From Metellina segmentata (taxonomy: Eukaryota > Arthropoda > Arachnida > Araneae > Tetragnathidae): DNA of 64,000 nucleotides. Positions within the stretch are counted from its first letter, which is position 1; every line of letters begins with the position of its first letter. The position numbers and the translations under genes are program-made. This document shows, in pieces, positions 13,401-22,718 of the stretch. Where the stretch lies: contig CANAIC010000106.1 in NCBI GenBank assembly GCA_947359465.1, forward strand, positions 105,328-169,327, written 5' to 3'. The notes below the pieces were generated by a model that saw nothing but the letters and a program-made list of their open reading frames with translations, did not search any database and was not told where the DNA came from.

Positions 13401-13738
13401 AGTTTTCTCCCATACTGCACAACAACTTGGTTCGCACAATTAATTACCAAACGAAAATCAATACAACTCTTTAAACCTAAGAGGGCATACGGTAAATCGG
13501 TGTCAAGCACGAAAAACTCAGCCGATTTAACTATGTTACCAACTTTGAGGTTGAGATTGCAAGTTTTGTCAAGCTGTATTAGTCCTTTTGTTTGTCTCAC
13601 GTTTACTACTTTATTTCTTCTGATAGGAACGTTTAGTTTATAAACAATTCCACTTGGAATTATATTCACTGTTGACCCCGTATCTATATTTAACATTAAC
13701 TTTTTATTTAAACTTTTACTAGAGCTTTCATTTTTCAT
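10466..13738 (-). CDS. pol: Pol polyprotein (protease, reverse transcriptase, RNase H, integrase)
   Basis: 1090 codons from the first ATG. It copies element RNA into DNA and integrates it. Visible order: retropepsin-like protease with DTG at residues 19-21; a lysine-rich linker with imperfect repeats (137-200); reverse transcriptase (about 251-480) with catalytic D358 and the YFDD box at 420-423; RNase H (about 560-690) with D569, E611, D636 and D679; integrase zinc domain HX4HX29CX2C (H756, H761, C791, C794); integrase core D824, D882, E918 (DX57DX35E); and a GPY/F-like module near 1042-1046. The frame is the same as gag and stays open from the gag TGA through the pol ATG, so the natural product is probably a readthrough Gag-Pol and the ATG may not be used. 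No frameshift or missing catalytic residue was found. This domain order excludes Ty1/copia, where integrase precedes reverse transcriptase. Confidence 0.95.
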   Translation of the reverse strand: MKNESSSKSLNKKLMLNIDTGSTVNIIPSGIVYKLNVPIRRNKVVNVRQTKGLIQLDKTCNLNLKVGNIVKSAEFFVLDTDLPYALLGLKSCIDFRLVINCANQVVVQYGRKLITFSGSECSDLSLHILPENPVEQSVSNVKEKNEVTNKSVSNVKEKKEVTIKSVSDLKMKNEVKKKNNNKSVSDLKEKTEVKTKNKNVSETDSDNGCTHCQIEVEEKTKVKETVGNSEIMEILEEYEDIFAKNKYDVGTVKIEPQRVRLTSDLPVSLRAYKTSPKQQDEIDSQIKELLKANIIKESSSPYSAPVTLVYKKDENKKNRLCIDFRKLNQVTRSDAEPLPLVETLIDKLAQSTYFSKLDMASGYWHIPIHKDDTEKLAFATHNGLYEWLRLPFGWRNAPSIFQRTLRRILTKYKIKFAANYFDDILIFSDNYSNHIDHIKQIFDICRQENLKLKSSKCSFLQKQIQFLGYEISNGIVSPDNSNIEVIRNLKSPTNVKSLQRFLGSINVYHKFIDKYATIRHPLNKLLKKDASWQWTEKCQEAFEMLKRTLICKPVLKIFNPKHECHIFVDASQTGVGAVLKQADVSGVLYPVAFHSRSLKDYERNYGITELECLAIVDSLNKFHHYLFGQKFTIHTDHAALVWLKNVKNLKGRLFRWSLQLSMYEYDIKYTKGTTNIEADMLSRDIPDENVQNENVNNIENQVSHLLQLSEIREAQNNDNLTGKFVEINNVLCLRKKGFTKIVVPFSLRLKLLKIAHEKFGHPGIQKTINLLTPVYYWQNITSDINNFNKHCHTCQVNKKPRQKRFGLLQSMPPVDKSFDLIAIDSVGGLNHYNSTKKYLTLIVDHHTRFIWAFASKSITTETYTNFLNQIFQTQVPKSILSDRNAAFTSSHFKKFLKHYKVKQLLTTAHRPETNGKVERLGQTIITRLKCKINESSTNVPWPKLLKEVAQEYNLTPHSVTTFPPAYLMYGTVPYTNPIKENIYPPVEEARKIAVEKTKQYHERNKVHYDARFVDVQFTPDESVIYEEFKYPNTRKLSPTFSGPYKVIKKLSHVNYEINKKNTHTKAHSEIVHVSKLRKYHVPEKLKLSHE
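13139..13330 (-). repeat. Imperfect repeats in the pol protease-RT linker
   Basis: Four lysine-rich repeats beginning SVSNVKEK or SVSDLK start at pol residues 137, 151, 165 and 183. They lie between protease and reverse transcriptase. The low-complexity charged sequence suggests a flexible spacer that grew by slippage; copy number may differ between element copies. Confidence 0.8.
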
Positions 13739-13798
13739 ATTTATCTTATTATGTACGTACGTTTTGTTTACTATATATCCAGAAACGATTAACTGTCA
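13739..13798 (-). promoter_or_regulatory. Leaky stop / readthrough junction between gag and pol
   Basis: The gag stop is TGA at 13798-13796, followed in the same frame by CAG TTA and then further sense codons, 19 in all, up to the pol ATG at 13738. TGA followed by C is the leakiest stop tetranucleotide in eukaryotes, and CAG TTA fits the CAR-YYA readthrough context known from tobamovirus-type stops. The likely role is to set the Gag to Gag-Pol ratio without a frameshift. I see no strong hairpin just downstream, only a GTACGTAC palindrome. Alternatives are reinitiation at the pol ATG or a recent sense-to-stop mutation in this copy. Confidence 0.7.
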
Positions 13799-15409
13799 TT
13801 TTTCGGTTTGAGGCTTAGGCGCTGTTTCAGACGTGGATGGTCTGTTGATACAAGAAAATCCCCAATGAAAAGAGTTCATAATCCCTATTTGCGCGCAAAA
13901 TTTACATGGGTTGGGAGGCAAATCTTGTACTGCATGCGTAGTCGGAGCTTTTATTGTTTTGGTGTTACTATAAAACTTTGGTTTAAGTTTTACCTTTTTG
14001 TCTTTACAACACTCGAAAGATTTGTGGCCTATTTGATTGCAACTATAGCAACGGATTTCAGGTTTCGGTTTATCCATCTTACTATTTGCATAGGGGACCC
14101 TATTAAATGGAGCTTTAGATTTATTTATGTCTTTACTAATTTGTTCGTAAATTCTCAATTTATTTTTAAATTCTACTAAATTTTGACAACCATACAAAAT
14201 TGCTTTATTTTGCGCTGTGTCATTTATTCCCTTGATAATATACGTCATCAAAGCGCCCTCGTCAATGTTACTTTGAGCAGAGATTTGTTTGATAGTTAAA
14301 AAATATTCTTGTAGTGACTCGTTACCTTTCATTGTACGTTTTTGAAGGATTTCATGTATTTCCGCAGCATTATAATTCATTTGAAACTCTTCAATCAATA
14401 ATTCTTTTAGTTTGTCATATGAGTTGATTGAAGTTTCACTGCGAATGAGCAGTAATGCTTTTCCTCTGAGGCAACGTTTGGCGAACAAAAATCTGTGAAA
14501 CGGAGATAGGCCAAATAATTCCGCATGAGTCTCAAACGTTTCAATCCAGTGTGATATATTTTCATGTCTTTCCCCTTTAAAGAGTGGTATGACTGCTTCA
14601 ATGTCAGAGAAATTTACAAGAATTTTCTTTTCTCCTATGTCGAATCTCGATTGTAGATCAATATTTTCTAGTTTGGAACCAATCTCACTAGCGTTATCAC
14701 CGCTTTTGGTTTCATGGTCGCTTTGTGTTAAGTCTCCTGTATCAATCAACCCACTTTTTGATTTTGAATTAACCTTTTCATTTTTAGAATTATCTTGCTT
14801 TTCAGTGTGTTTGTCCTGCTCTAAAGAACCATCTTTATTAATTATATTACTTGTCATTTGTACCCTATCCGTTTCGGTTTGAGTACCACTTTCGTTATTA
14901 CTTAACAGTTGTATACTATCCGTATCAGTTTGAGTACCACTTTCGTTATTACTTAACAGTTGTACACTATCCGTTTCAGTTTGAGTACCACTTTCGTTAT
15001 TAATAATTTTGTTTGTGGACTCAGACTGAACTACAGATTGTTCTGTGTCGTCATTAATTTCGTCTTCTGAAATGTCTTCGGTAATTAACGAATGCCGAAG
15101 AAATTCGAAATCACATAAGCACGAAACAATATGATCAGCAATTTCCTCTTTTTCACCCTCTGCTGAAATGTTTAAAACATCACAAATTTTAATCAATTCC
15201 GCTAATCTAAAGTGTTCTGAAATTTCTTTTACTCGAGCTACAAACTGGACATTCCCAACTTCATATGTAAAGCCATTAAAATTTAAAACTCTATTACGAT
15301 TTAATCTGGTATTTCCATTTTGAAAAATTAATTTATCCAGTAATTTAACTGTAGAGGATTTTTGTTCCTTCACAGTTTTATTAATTACGTCAATATCCTT
15401 AAGTAACAT
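13796..15409 (-). CDS. gag: Gag polyprotein with SAP-like and zinc-knuckle segments
   Basis: 537 codons from the ATG at 15409, chosen over an upstream in-frame TTG because it has a good eukaryotic context (AACCATG). Gag forms the particle that packages element RNA. N-terminal residues about 66-99 read like a SAP helix-extension-helix motif (LAELIKICDVLNISAEGEK), a fold known in DNA binding. A Ser/Thr/Glu/Asn-rich tract follows with three 17-residue repeats (about 137-187). Residues about 262-425 resemble the retrotransposon capsid domain (GERHENISHWIETFE). A CX2CX4HX4C zinc knuckle uses C454, C457, H462 and C467. A second PCKFC...HW...C motif (C502, C505, H515, C520) resembles the C-terminal HW-type knuckle of arthropod gags. 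It ends at a TGA likely to be leaky. Confidence 0.93.
   Translation of the reverse strand: MLLKDIDVINKTVKEQKSSTVKLLDKLIFQNGNTRLNRNRVLNFNGFTYEVGNVQFVARVKEISEHFRLAELIKICDVLNISAEGEKEEIADHIVSCLCDFEFLRHSLITEDISEDEINDDTEQSVVQSESTNKIINNESGTQTETDSVQLLSNNESGTQTDTDSIQLLSNNESGTQTETDRVQMTSNIINKDGSLEQDKHTEKQDNSKNEKVNSKSKSGLIDTGDLTQSDHETKSGDNASEIGSKLENIDLQSRFDIGEKKILVNFSDIEAVIPLFKGERHENISHWIETFETHAELFGLSPFHRFLFAKRCLRGKALLLIRSETSINSYDKLKELLIEEFQMNYNAAEIHEILQKRTMKGNESLQEYFLTIKQISAQSNIDEGALMTYIIKGINDTAQNKAILYGCQNLVEFKNKLRIYEQISKDINKSKAPFNRVPYANSKMDKPKPEIRCYSCNQIGHKSFECCKDKKVKLKPKFYSNTKTIKAPTTHAVQDLPPNPCKFCAQIGIMNSFHWGFSCINRPSTSETAPKPQTEK
14858..15010 (-). repeat. 51-bp tandem repeat inside gag (3 copies)
   Basis: Three direct copies start at 14858, 14909 and 14960 and encode a 17-residue NNESGTQT-type repeat. 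The 51-bp period keeps frame. Copies differ at few bases, so the expansion is fairly recent. They lie in the disordered acidic region between the SAP-like and capsid-like parts. Confidence 0.9.
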
Positions 15410-16244
15410 GGTTACAATATTAATAAACAATCTCCAAAAAAAATTTTCACCGAGTCTACAGATATAACAACTTTGTTAACACTTTCACATTATTCCAAAT
15501 TACTTTGAACAGGTTCCGCCTTAACAAAATATCAATAAAGAATTCCTTAAAACAAACTTAAAACTACTCACATGAACATTTCTATCCTTGCTAAAGAAGA
15601 ACGAAGAAAGAAACAGAATAATACGCATCCATTATCCAGTTTCACTTTCCCTCTCGTAGGCAGACAGAGGACGAGGGGCAAAATTGTTTTTGTTTTTCCA
15701 GACGAAGCTTTATTACGCTGCTACACCCAGCTGAGCAACAAGATGACGGAATTTGGTATCGCATTTCACAACCGGAACACGGCATGGATTCCACAGTCGC
15801 TTCACACATGCAAAACTTGGAAGATGGCAAGAAACGGCAGCCCTCCCATCGCACTCCAAAGTTTGCACACAAAACGAAAGCATCAGGAATCGGAGGAACA
15901 CGATAGCAATTGCACAATTACTTTATGGTGAAACGAAGAGCGGGAAACGCTGCTTTCTTTTCTTATCCAAAGATCGCAGACCAACAGGAATCGTCCCACG
16001 CTTTTGTTGATTGGACTTGAAAAGAGTTTGTTGCGAACGGAACATCTAGACACAAGTACCGTTGCGGATCTATCAGATGTGGCGCGAAAAATGCTGACTC
16101 CGACACTTGGCGGGCAACAGCGGCGGAGGAAATCCTTTGTCCATCCAGGAAGCTCGGTATTTTCTACAGCTTTCGCCTGCGTCCCAAAAAATTTTTTTTT
16201 TGCACTTGTTTAGACCTAGCCCCTTTTACTATCCTGGCGGCTTA
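15410..16244 (-). other. Retrotransposon 5' leader
   Basis: About 830 bp between the 5' LTR and the gag ATG, visibly richer in G and C than the satellite. It should hold the primer-binding site, packaging signal and 5' UTR. Next to the LTR I find no TGG-initiated match to a tRNA 3' end. A 91-codon minus-strand frame (15642-15917) is cysteine-rich but matches nothing I recognise and is probably leader noise. Confidence 0.7.
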
Positions 16245-16705
16245 TAATAACATCCGGACACAGTTGGATATCAGATGTAGACTCAGAAAGCAGGCGAAGT
16301 TAAACAAAAGGTTTTTATTAAAACATCATCGTGGCAGTTTCCCCAGCAGGAAGGGAACTAGGTCATGTTACATAGTTATTGAATGGTGATGATCAGAAAG
16401 CGAGGGATTACAGGCGTGCAACGATATTTAAATGGGGATTTACAGAAGAGATGATAAAAGGGTTTTTCCCTATAACGGCATATTACGTCACATATTAGGG
16501 TGTGACAAATGACTCTTATTGGCTCAATGCTTCTAGACAGAGGACGTTCAAAGTCTGACAGGGAATTCGACCTGTCTACAGGGGATAGAAGGGATTAAGC
16601 ATTACTAACTTTAGAAATATTACATCATCTTTGAAAATAGAATAAACCTTGTTTTACAGAAACATTAAGAATTCAGAGATTATTAATATAAAATTATTTT
16701 TATAT

Positions 16706-16709
<4 letters not shown>
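16245..16709 (-). repeat. 5' LTR of the retrotransposon
   Basis: 465 bp, colinear with the other LTR without indels. It should hold the promoter for the gag-pol transcript. Its outer end (16709) abuts the satellite TA tract; its inner end is followed by AAGCCGCCAGG in element orientation, which is not a standard TGG-initiated primer-binding site. Confidence 0.95.
16425..16434 (-). promoter_or_regulatory. TATA-like element in the 5' LTR
   Basis: Reads CATTTAAATA on the minus strand, the best TATA-like stretch in the LTR, about 275 bp from its 5' edge and about 110 bp upstream of the AATAAA hexamer in the same LTR. This spacing is compatible with a U3-R arrangement. Assigned by motif only; the transcription start is not known. 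Confidence 0.4.
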
Positions 16710-16748
<39 letters not shown>

Positions 16749-17783
16749 CCACTTTTACTTTTTATATTTTTATTTGCAAGAAAGAGGGGTGTTTTTACAC
16801 ATTTCCGATTTATCATAGATGAATCCTAGTAAAATATGCATATAAGTGAGAAAAAAATGTGATTAGGAAGGCAATAAAGTTGGATGGAATGTTATTGAAT
16901 TCAAGTGAGTATGAATGGTCCGAGATAGTTGTGAAAAGTACCCCCTTTGATATTTATTCGCAGGCAGCCAGTAAAATGGGGTTTTGACATTCAACAACAA
17001 TTCACCAATGGTAAATGAAAGTATCCAACCCCTAAAGGAAATAAAGTGCGATTTTAGAACATCTATTTGAACTTGATTGTCAAACACTACCTTTTAAAGT
17101 TTTGTTGTACCCGGTTGGCGTAGCCGTCGAATGCAACGAGAAGAGAGAACGATAAACACAGCTAACATGCTTGGAGTTATTATTAATTGAAATGACTGTT
17201 AGAACACTTTGTTCTGTGGAAACAACTATCCCTCTTTTGTAAAATCAGTTCAAAGGTATTGTTATGGGGGAAGAATAAGAAAAGATTCCATTGTTATCGG
17301 ATCCTCCCATTCTTGTTCGATTGTTATTATACCGATCAATAGATTTCAGTCTTTTGCAATTCAAAAGATTTCAATTGTTGGTTGCCATTTGAATGGTTTT
17401 TATTGTATTCCATTATTGTTCACTCAACTGTTGTCGAATGGACTGTTTAAATTTCATTCTTTCTAAGAGCATTGTCTCCACACTACTATACTATAAATAA
17501 ATTGTTGTAGTACAACAAATAAAGGCATGTTTTTCCTTTGTTGTTCTGATTAACAACGTTTATGCCCTCCACGACCAGGAATCGAACAGGGAGCAGGAAT
17601 ATACTCGTATTTAGAGGTAAAGTTTCGATGCAATTTGAAGTATTCGATAGTTTACTTAAATATGTGTAACTTTTCTCTATGCTCCCTCTAACATACAAGT
17701 ATATTTCTAACCATTTTCGAAGCAATCCCTACTGCCTTCAAATATTCCTCACTTTGTTTTTAGGTATTTATGATCAAACGTCT

Positions 17784-17893
17784 GCCCACGGGCATATTAT
17801 GGTCAATTCTCCCGTTCTCATTCGATCACCAAAGATAAGCACATTCGGATGTGCTCAGTACTTGGTAGAGTGACCACTTAGGAACACCACGTG

Positions 17894-17895
<2 letters not shown>
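17784..17895 (+). pseudogene. 5S rRNA-derived pseudogene, unit 9
   Basis: Unit 16747-17931 (1185 bp). Same sequence as unit 1; TA tract 17895-17931 (37 bp). Confidence 0.85.
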
Positions 17896-17933
<38 letters not shown>

Positions 17934-18968
17934 CCACTTTTACTTTTTATATTTTTATTTGCAAGAAAGAGGGGTGTTTTTACACATTTCCGATTTATCA
18001 TAGATGAATCCTAGTAAAATATGCATATAAGTGAGAAAAAAATGTGATTAGGAAGGCAATAAAGTTGGATGGAATGTTATTGAATTCAAGTGAGTATGAA
18101 TGGTCCGAGATAGTTGTGAAAAGTACCCCCTTTGATATTTATTCGCAGGCAGCCAGTAAAATGGGGTTTTGACATTCAACAACAATTCACCAATGGTAAA
18201 TGAAAGTATCCAACCCCTAAAGGAAATAAAGTGCGATTTTAGAACATCTATTTGAACTTGATTGTCAAACACTACCTTTTAAAGTTTTGTTGTACCCGGT
18301 TGGCGTAGCCGTCGAATGCAACGAGAAGAGAGAACGATAAACACAGCTAACATGCTTGGAGTTATTATTAATTGAAATGACTGTTAGAACACTTTGTTCT
18401 GTGGAAACAACTATCCCTCTTTTGTAAAATCAGTTCAAAGGTATTGTTATGGGGGAAGAATAAGAAAAGATTCCATTGTTATCGGATCCTCCCATTCTTG
18501 TTCGATTGTTATTATACCGATCAATAGATTTCAGTCTTTTGCAATTCAAAAGATTTCAATTGTTGGTTGCCATTTGAATGGTTTTTATTGTATTCCATTA
18601 TTGTTCACTCAACTGTTGTCGAATGGACTGTTTAAATTTCATTCTTTCTAAGAGCATTGTCTCCACACTACTATACTATAAATAAATTGTTGTAGTACAA
18701 CAAATAAAGGCATGTTTTTCCTTTGTTGTTCTGATTAACAACGTTTATGCCCTCCACGACCAGGAATCGAACAGGGAGCAGGAATATACTCGTATTTAGA
18801 GGTAAAGTTTCGATGCAATTTGAAGTATTCGATAGTTTACTTAAATATGTGTAACTTTTCTCTATGCTCCCTCTAACATACAAGTATATTTCTAACCATT
18901 TTCGAAGCAATCCCTACTGCCTTCAAATATTCCTCACTTTGTTTTTAGGTATTTATGATCAAACGTCT

Positions 18969-19078
18969 GCCCACGGGCATATTATGGTCAATTCTCCCGT
19001 TCTCATTCGATCACCAAAGATAAGCACATTCGGATGTGCTCAGTACTTGGTAGAGTGACCACTTAGGAACACCACGTG

Positions 19079-19080
<2 letters not shown>
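18969..19080 (+). pseudogene. 5S rRNA-derived pseudogene, unit 10
   Basis: Unit 17932-19122. Same sequence as unit 1; TA tract 19080-19122 (43 bp). Confidence 0.85.
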
Positions 19081-19124
<44 letters not shown>

Positions 19125-20159
19125 CCACTTTTACTTTTTATATTTTTATTTGCAAGAAAGAGGGGTGTTTTTACACATTTCCGATTTATCATAGATGAAT
19201 CCTAGTAAAATATGCATATAAGTGAGAAAAAAATGTGATTAGGAAGGCAATAGAGTTGGATGGAATGTTATTGAATTCAAGTGAGTATGAATGGTCCGAG
19301 ATAGTTGTGAAAAGTACCCCCTTTGATATTTATTCGCAGGCAGCCAGTAAAATGGGGTTTTGACATTCAACAACAATTCACCAATGGTAAATGAAAGTAT
19401 CCAACCCCTAAAGGAAATAAAGTGCGATTTTAGAACATCTATTTGAACTTGATTGTCAAACACTACCTTTTAAAGTTTTGTTGTACCCGGTTGGCGTAGC
19501 CGTCGAATGCAACGAGAAGAGAGAACGATAAACACAGCTAACATGCTTGGAGTTATTATTAATTGAAATGACTGTTAGAACACTTTGTTCTGTGGAAACA
19601 ACTATCCCTCTTTTGTAAAATCAGTTCAAAGGTATTGTTATGGGGGAAGAATAAGAAAAGATTCCATTGTTATCGGATCCTCCCATTCTTGTTCGATTGT
19701 TATTATACCGATCAATAGATTTCAGTCTTTTGCAATTCAAAAGATTTCAATTGTTGGTTGCCATTTGAATGGTTTTTATTGTATTCCATTATTGTTCACT
19801 CAACTGTTGTCGAATGGACTGTTTAAATTTCATTCTTTCTAAGAGCATTGTCTCCACACTACTATACTATAAATAAATTGTTGTAGTACAACAAATAAAG
19901 GCATGTTTTTCCTTTGTTGTTCTGATTAACAACGTTTATGCCCTCCACAACCAGGAATCGAACAGGGAGCAGGAATATACTCGTATTTAGAGGTAAAGTT
20001 TCGATGCAATTTGAAGTATTCGATAGTTTACTTAAATATGTGTAACTTTTCTCTATGCTCCCTCTAACATACAAGTATATTTCTAACCATTTTCGAAGCA
20101 ATCCCTACTGCCTTCAAATATTCCTCACTTTGTTTTTAGGTATTTATGATCAAACGTCT

Positions 20160-20269
20160 GCCCACGGGCATATTATGGTCAATTCTCCCGTTCTCATTCG
20201 ATCACCAAAGATAAGCACATTCGGATGTGCTCAGTACTTGGTAGAGTGACCACTTAGGAACACCACGTG

Positions 20270-20271
<2 letters not shown>
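20160..20271 (+). pseudogene. 5S rRNA-derived pseudogene, unit 11
   Basis: Unit 19123-20307. Same sequence as unit 1; TA tract 20271-20307 (37 bp). Confidence 0.85.
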
Positions 20272-20309
<38 letters not shown>

Positions 20310-21344
20310 CCACTTTTACTTTTTATATTTTTATTTGCAAGAAAGAGGGGTGTTTTTACACATTTCCGATTTATCATAGATGAATCCTAGTAAAATATGC
20401 ATATAAGTGAGAAAAAAATGTGATTAGGAAGGCAATAAAGTTGGATGGAATGTTATTGAATTCAAGTGAGTATGAATGGTCCGAGATAGTTGTGAAAAGT
20501 ACCCCCTTTGATATTTATTCGCAGGCAGCCAGTAAAATGGGGTTTTGACATTCAACAACAATTCACCAATGGTAAATGAAAGTATCCAACCCCTAAAGGA
20601 AATAAAGTGCGATTTTAGAACATCTATTTGAACTTGATTGTCAAACACTACCTTTTAAAGTTTTGTTGTACCCGGTTGGCGTAGCCGTCGAATGCAACGA
20701 GAAGAGAGAACGATAAACACAGCTAACATGCTTGGAGTTATTATTAATTGAAATGACTGTTAGAACACTTTGTTCTGTGGAAACAACTATCCCTCTTTTG
20801 TAAAATCAGTTCAAAGGTATTGTTATGGGGGAAGAATAAGAAAAGATTCCATTGTTATCGGATCCTCCCATTCTTGTTCGATTGTTATTATACCGATCAA
20901 TAGATTTCAGTCTTTTGCAATTCAAAAGATTTCAATTGTTGGTTGCCATTTGAATGGTTTTTATTGTATTCCATTATTGTTCACTCAACTGTTGTCGAAT
21001 GGACTGTTTAAATTTCATTCTTTCTAAGAGCATTGTCTCCACACTACTATACTATAAATAAATTGTTGTAGTACAACAAATAAAGGCATGTTTTTCCTTT
21101 GTTGTTCTGATTAACAACGTTTATGCCCTCCACGACCAGGAATCGAACAGGGAGCAGGAATATACTCGTATTTAGAGGTAAAGTTTCGATGCAATTTGAA
21201 GTATTCGATAGTTTACTTAAATATGTGTAACTTTTCTCTATGCTCCCTCTAACATACAAGTATATTTCTAACCATTTTCGAAGCAATCCCTACTGCCTTC
21301 AAATATTCCTCACTTTGTTTTTAGGTATTTATGATCAAACGTCT

Positions 21345-21570
<226 letters not shown>

Positions 21571-22606
21571 CCACTTTTACTTTTTATATTTTTATTTGCA
21601 AGAAAGAGGGGTGTTTTTACACATTTCCGATTTATCATAGATGAATCCTAGTAAAATATGCATATAAGTGAGAAAAAAATGTGATTAGGAAGGCAATAAA
21701 GTTGGATGGAATGTTATTGAATTCAAGTGAGTATGAATGGTCCGAGATAGTTGTGAAAAGTACCCCCTTTGATATTTATTCGCAGGCAGCCAGTAAAATG
21801 GGGTTTTGACATTCAACAACAATTCACCAATGGTAAATGAAAGTATCCAACCCCTAAAGGAAATAAAGTGCGATTTTAGAACATCTATTTGAACTTGATT
21901 GTCAAACACTACCTTTTAAAGTTTTGTTGTACCCGGTTGGCGTAGCCGTCGAATGCAACGAGAAGAGAGAACGATAAACACAGCTAACATGCTTGGAGTT
22001 ATTATTAATTGAAATGACTGTTAGAACACTTTGTTCTGTGGAAACAACTATCCCTCTTTTGTAAAATCAGTTCAAAGGTATTGTTATGGGGGAAGAATAA
22101 GAAAAGATTCCATTGTTATCGGATCCTCCCATTCTTGTTCGATTGTTATTATACCGATCAATAGATTTCATATCTTTTGCAATTCAAAAGATTTCAATTG
22201 TTGGTTGCCATTTGAATGGTTTTTATTGTATTCCATTATTGTTCACTCAACTGTTGTCGAATGGACTGTTTAAATTTCATTCTTTCTAAGAGCATTGTCT
22301 CCACACTACTATACTATAAATAAATTGTTGTAGTACAACAAATAAAGGCATGTTTTTCCTTTTTTGTTCTGATTAACAACATTTATGCCCTCCACGACCA
22401 GGAATCGAACAGGGAGCAGGAATATACTCGTATTTAGAGGTAAAGTTTCGATACAATTTGAAATATTCAATAGTTTACTTAAATATGTGTAACTTTTCTC
22501 TATGCTCCCTCTAACATACAAGTATATTTCTAACCATTTTCGAAGTAATCCCTACTGCCTTCAAATATTCCTCACTTTGTTTTTAGGTATTTATGATCAA
22601 ACGTCT

Positions 22607-22718
22607 GCCCACGGGCATATTATGGTCAATTCTCCCGTTCTCATTCGATCACCAAAGATAAGCACATTCGAATGTGCTCAGTACTTGGTAGAGTGACCAC
22701 TTAGGAACACCACGTGCT
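22607..22718 (+). pseudogene. 5S rRNA-derived pseudogene, unit 13
   Basis: Unit 21569-22736. Has the perfect palindrome GCACATTCGAATGTGC as in unit 7. TA tract 22718-22736 (19 bp). Confidence 0.85.

Larger units (their letters stand above)
9509..16709 (-). mobile_element. Intact Ty3/gypsy-type LTR retrotransposon
   Basis: A 7.2-kb element read on the minus strand: 5' LTR (16245-16709), leader, gag (13796-15409), pol (10466-13738), polypurine tract (9976-9985), 3' LTR (9511-9975). The pol order protease, reverse transcriptase, RNase H, integrase identifies the Ty3/gypsy (Metaviridae) lineage. No env frame exists downstream of pol. LTRs appear identical and both frames are open, so the copy is young and may be autonomous. 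It is inserted in the TA tract of satellite unit 8, so the target-site duplication cannot be separated from TA repeats and the left edge is uncertain by 2 bp. The element resembles arthropod 17.6/297-like polyproteins in style, but the clade is not assigned. Confidence 0.95.

Noticed and set aside
11649..13643. Plus-strand open frames across pol (72 to 177 codons)
   Set aside because: Antisense shadows of the pol reading frame; T-rich runs mirror lysine codons of the pol linker.
15572..16213. Plus-strand open frames in the retrotransposon leader (119, 85 and 69 codons)
   Set aside because: Antisense to the element transcript, no domain, no conserved feature visible.
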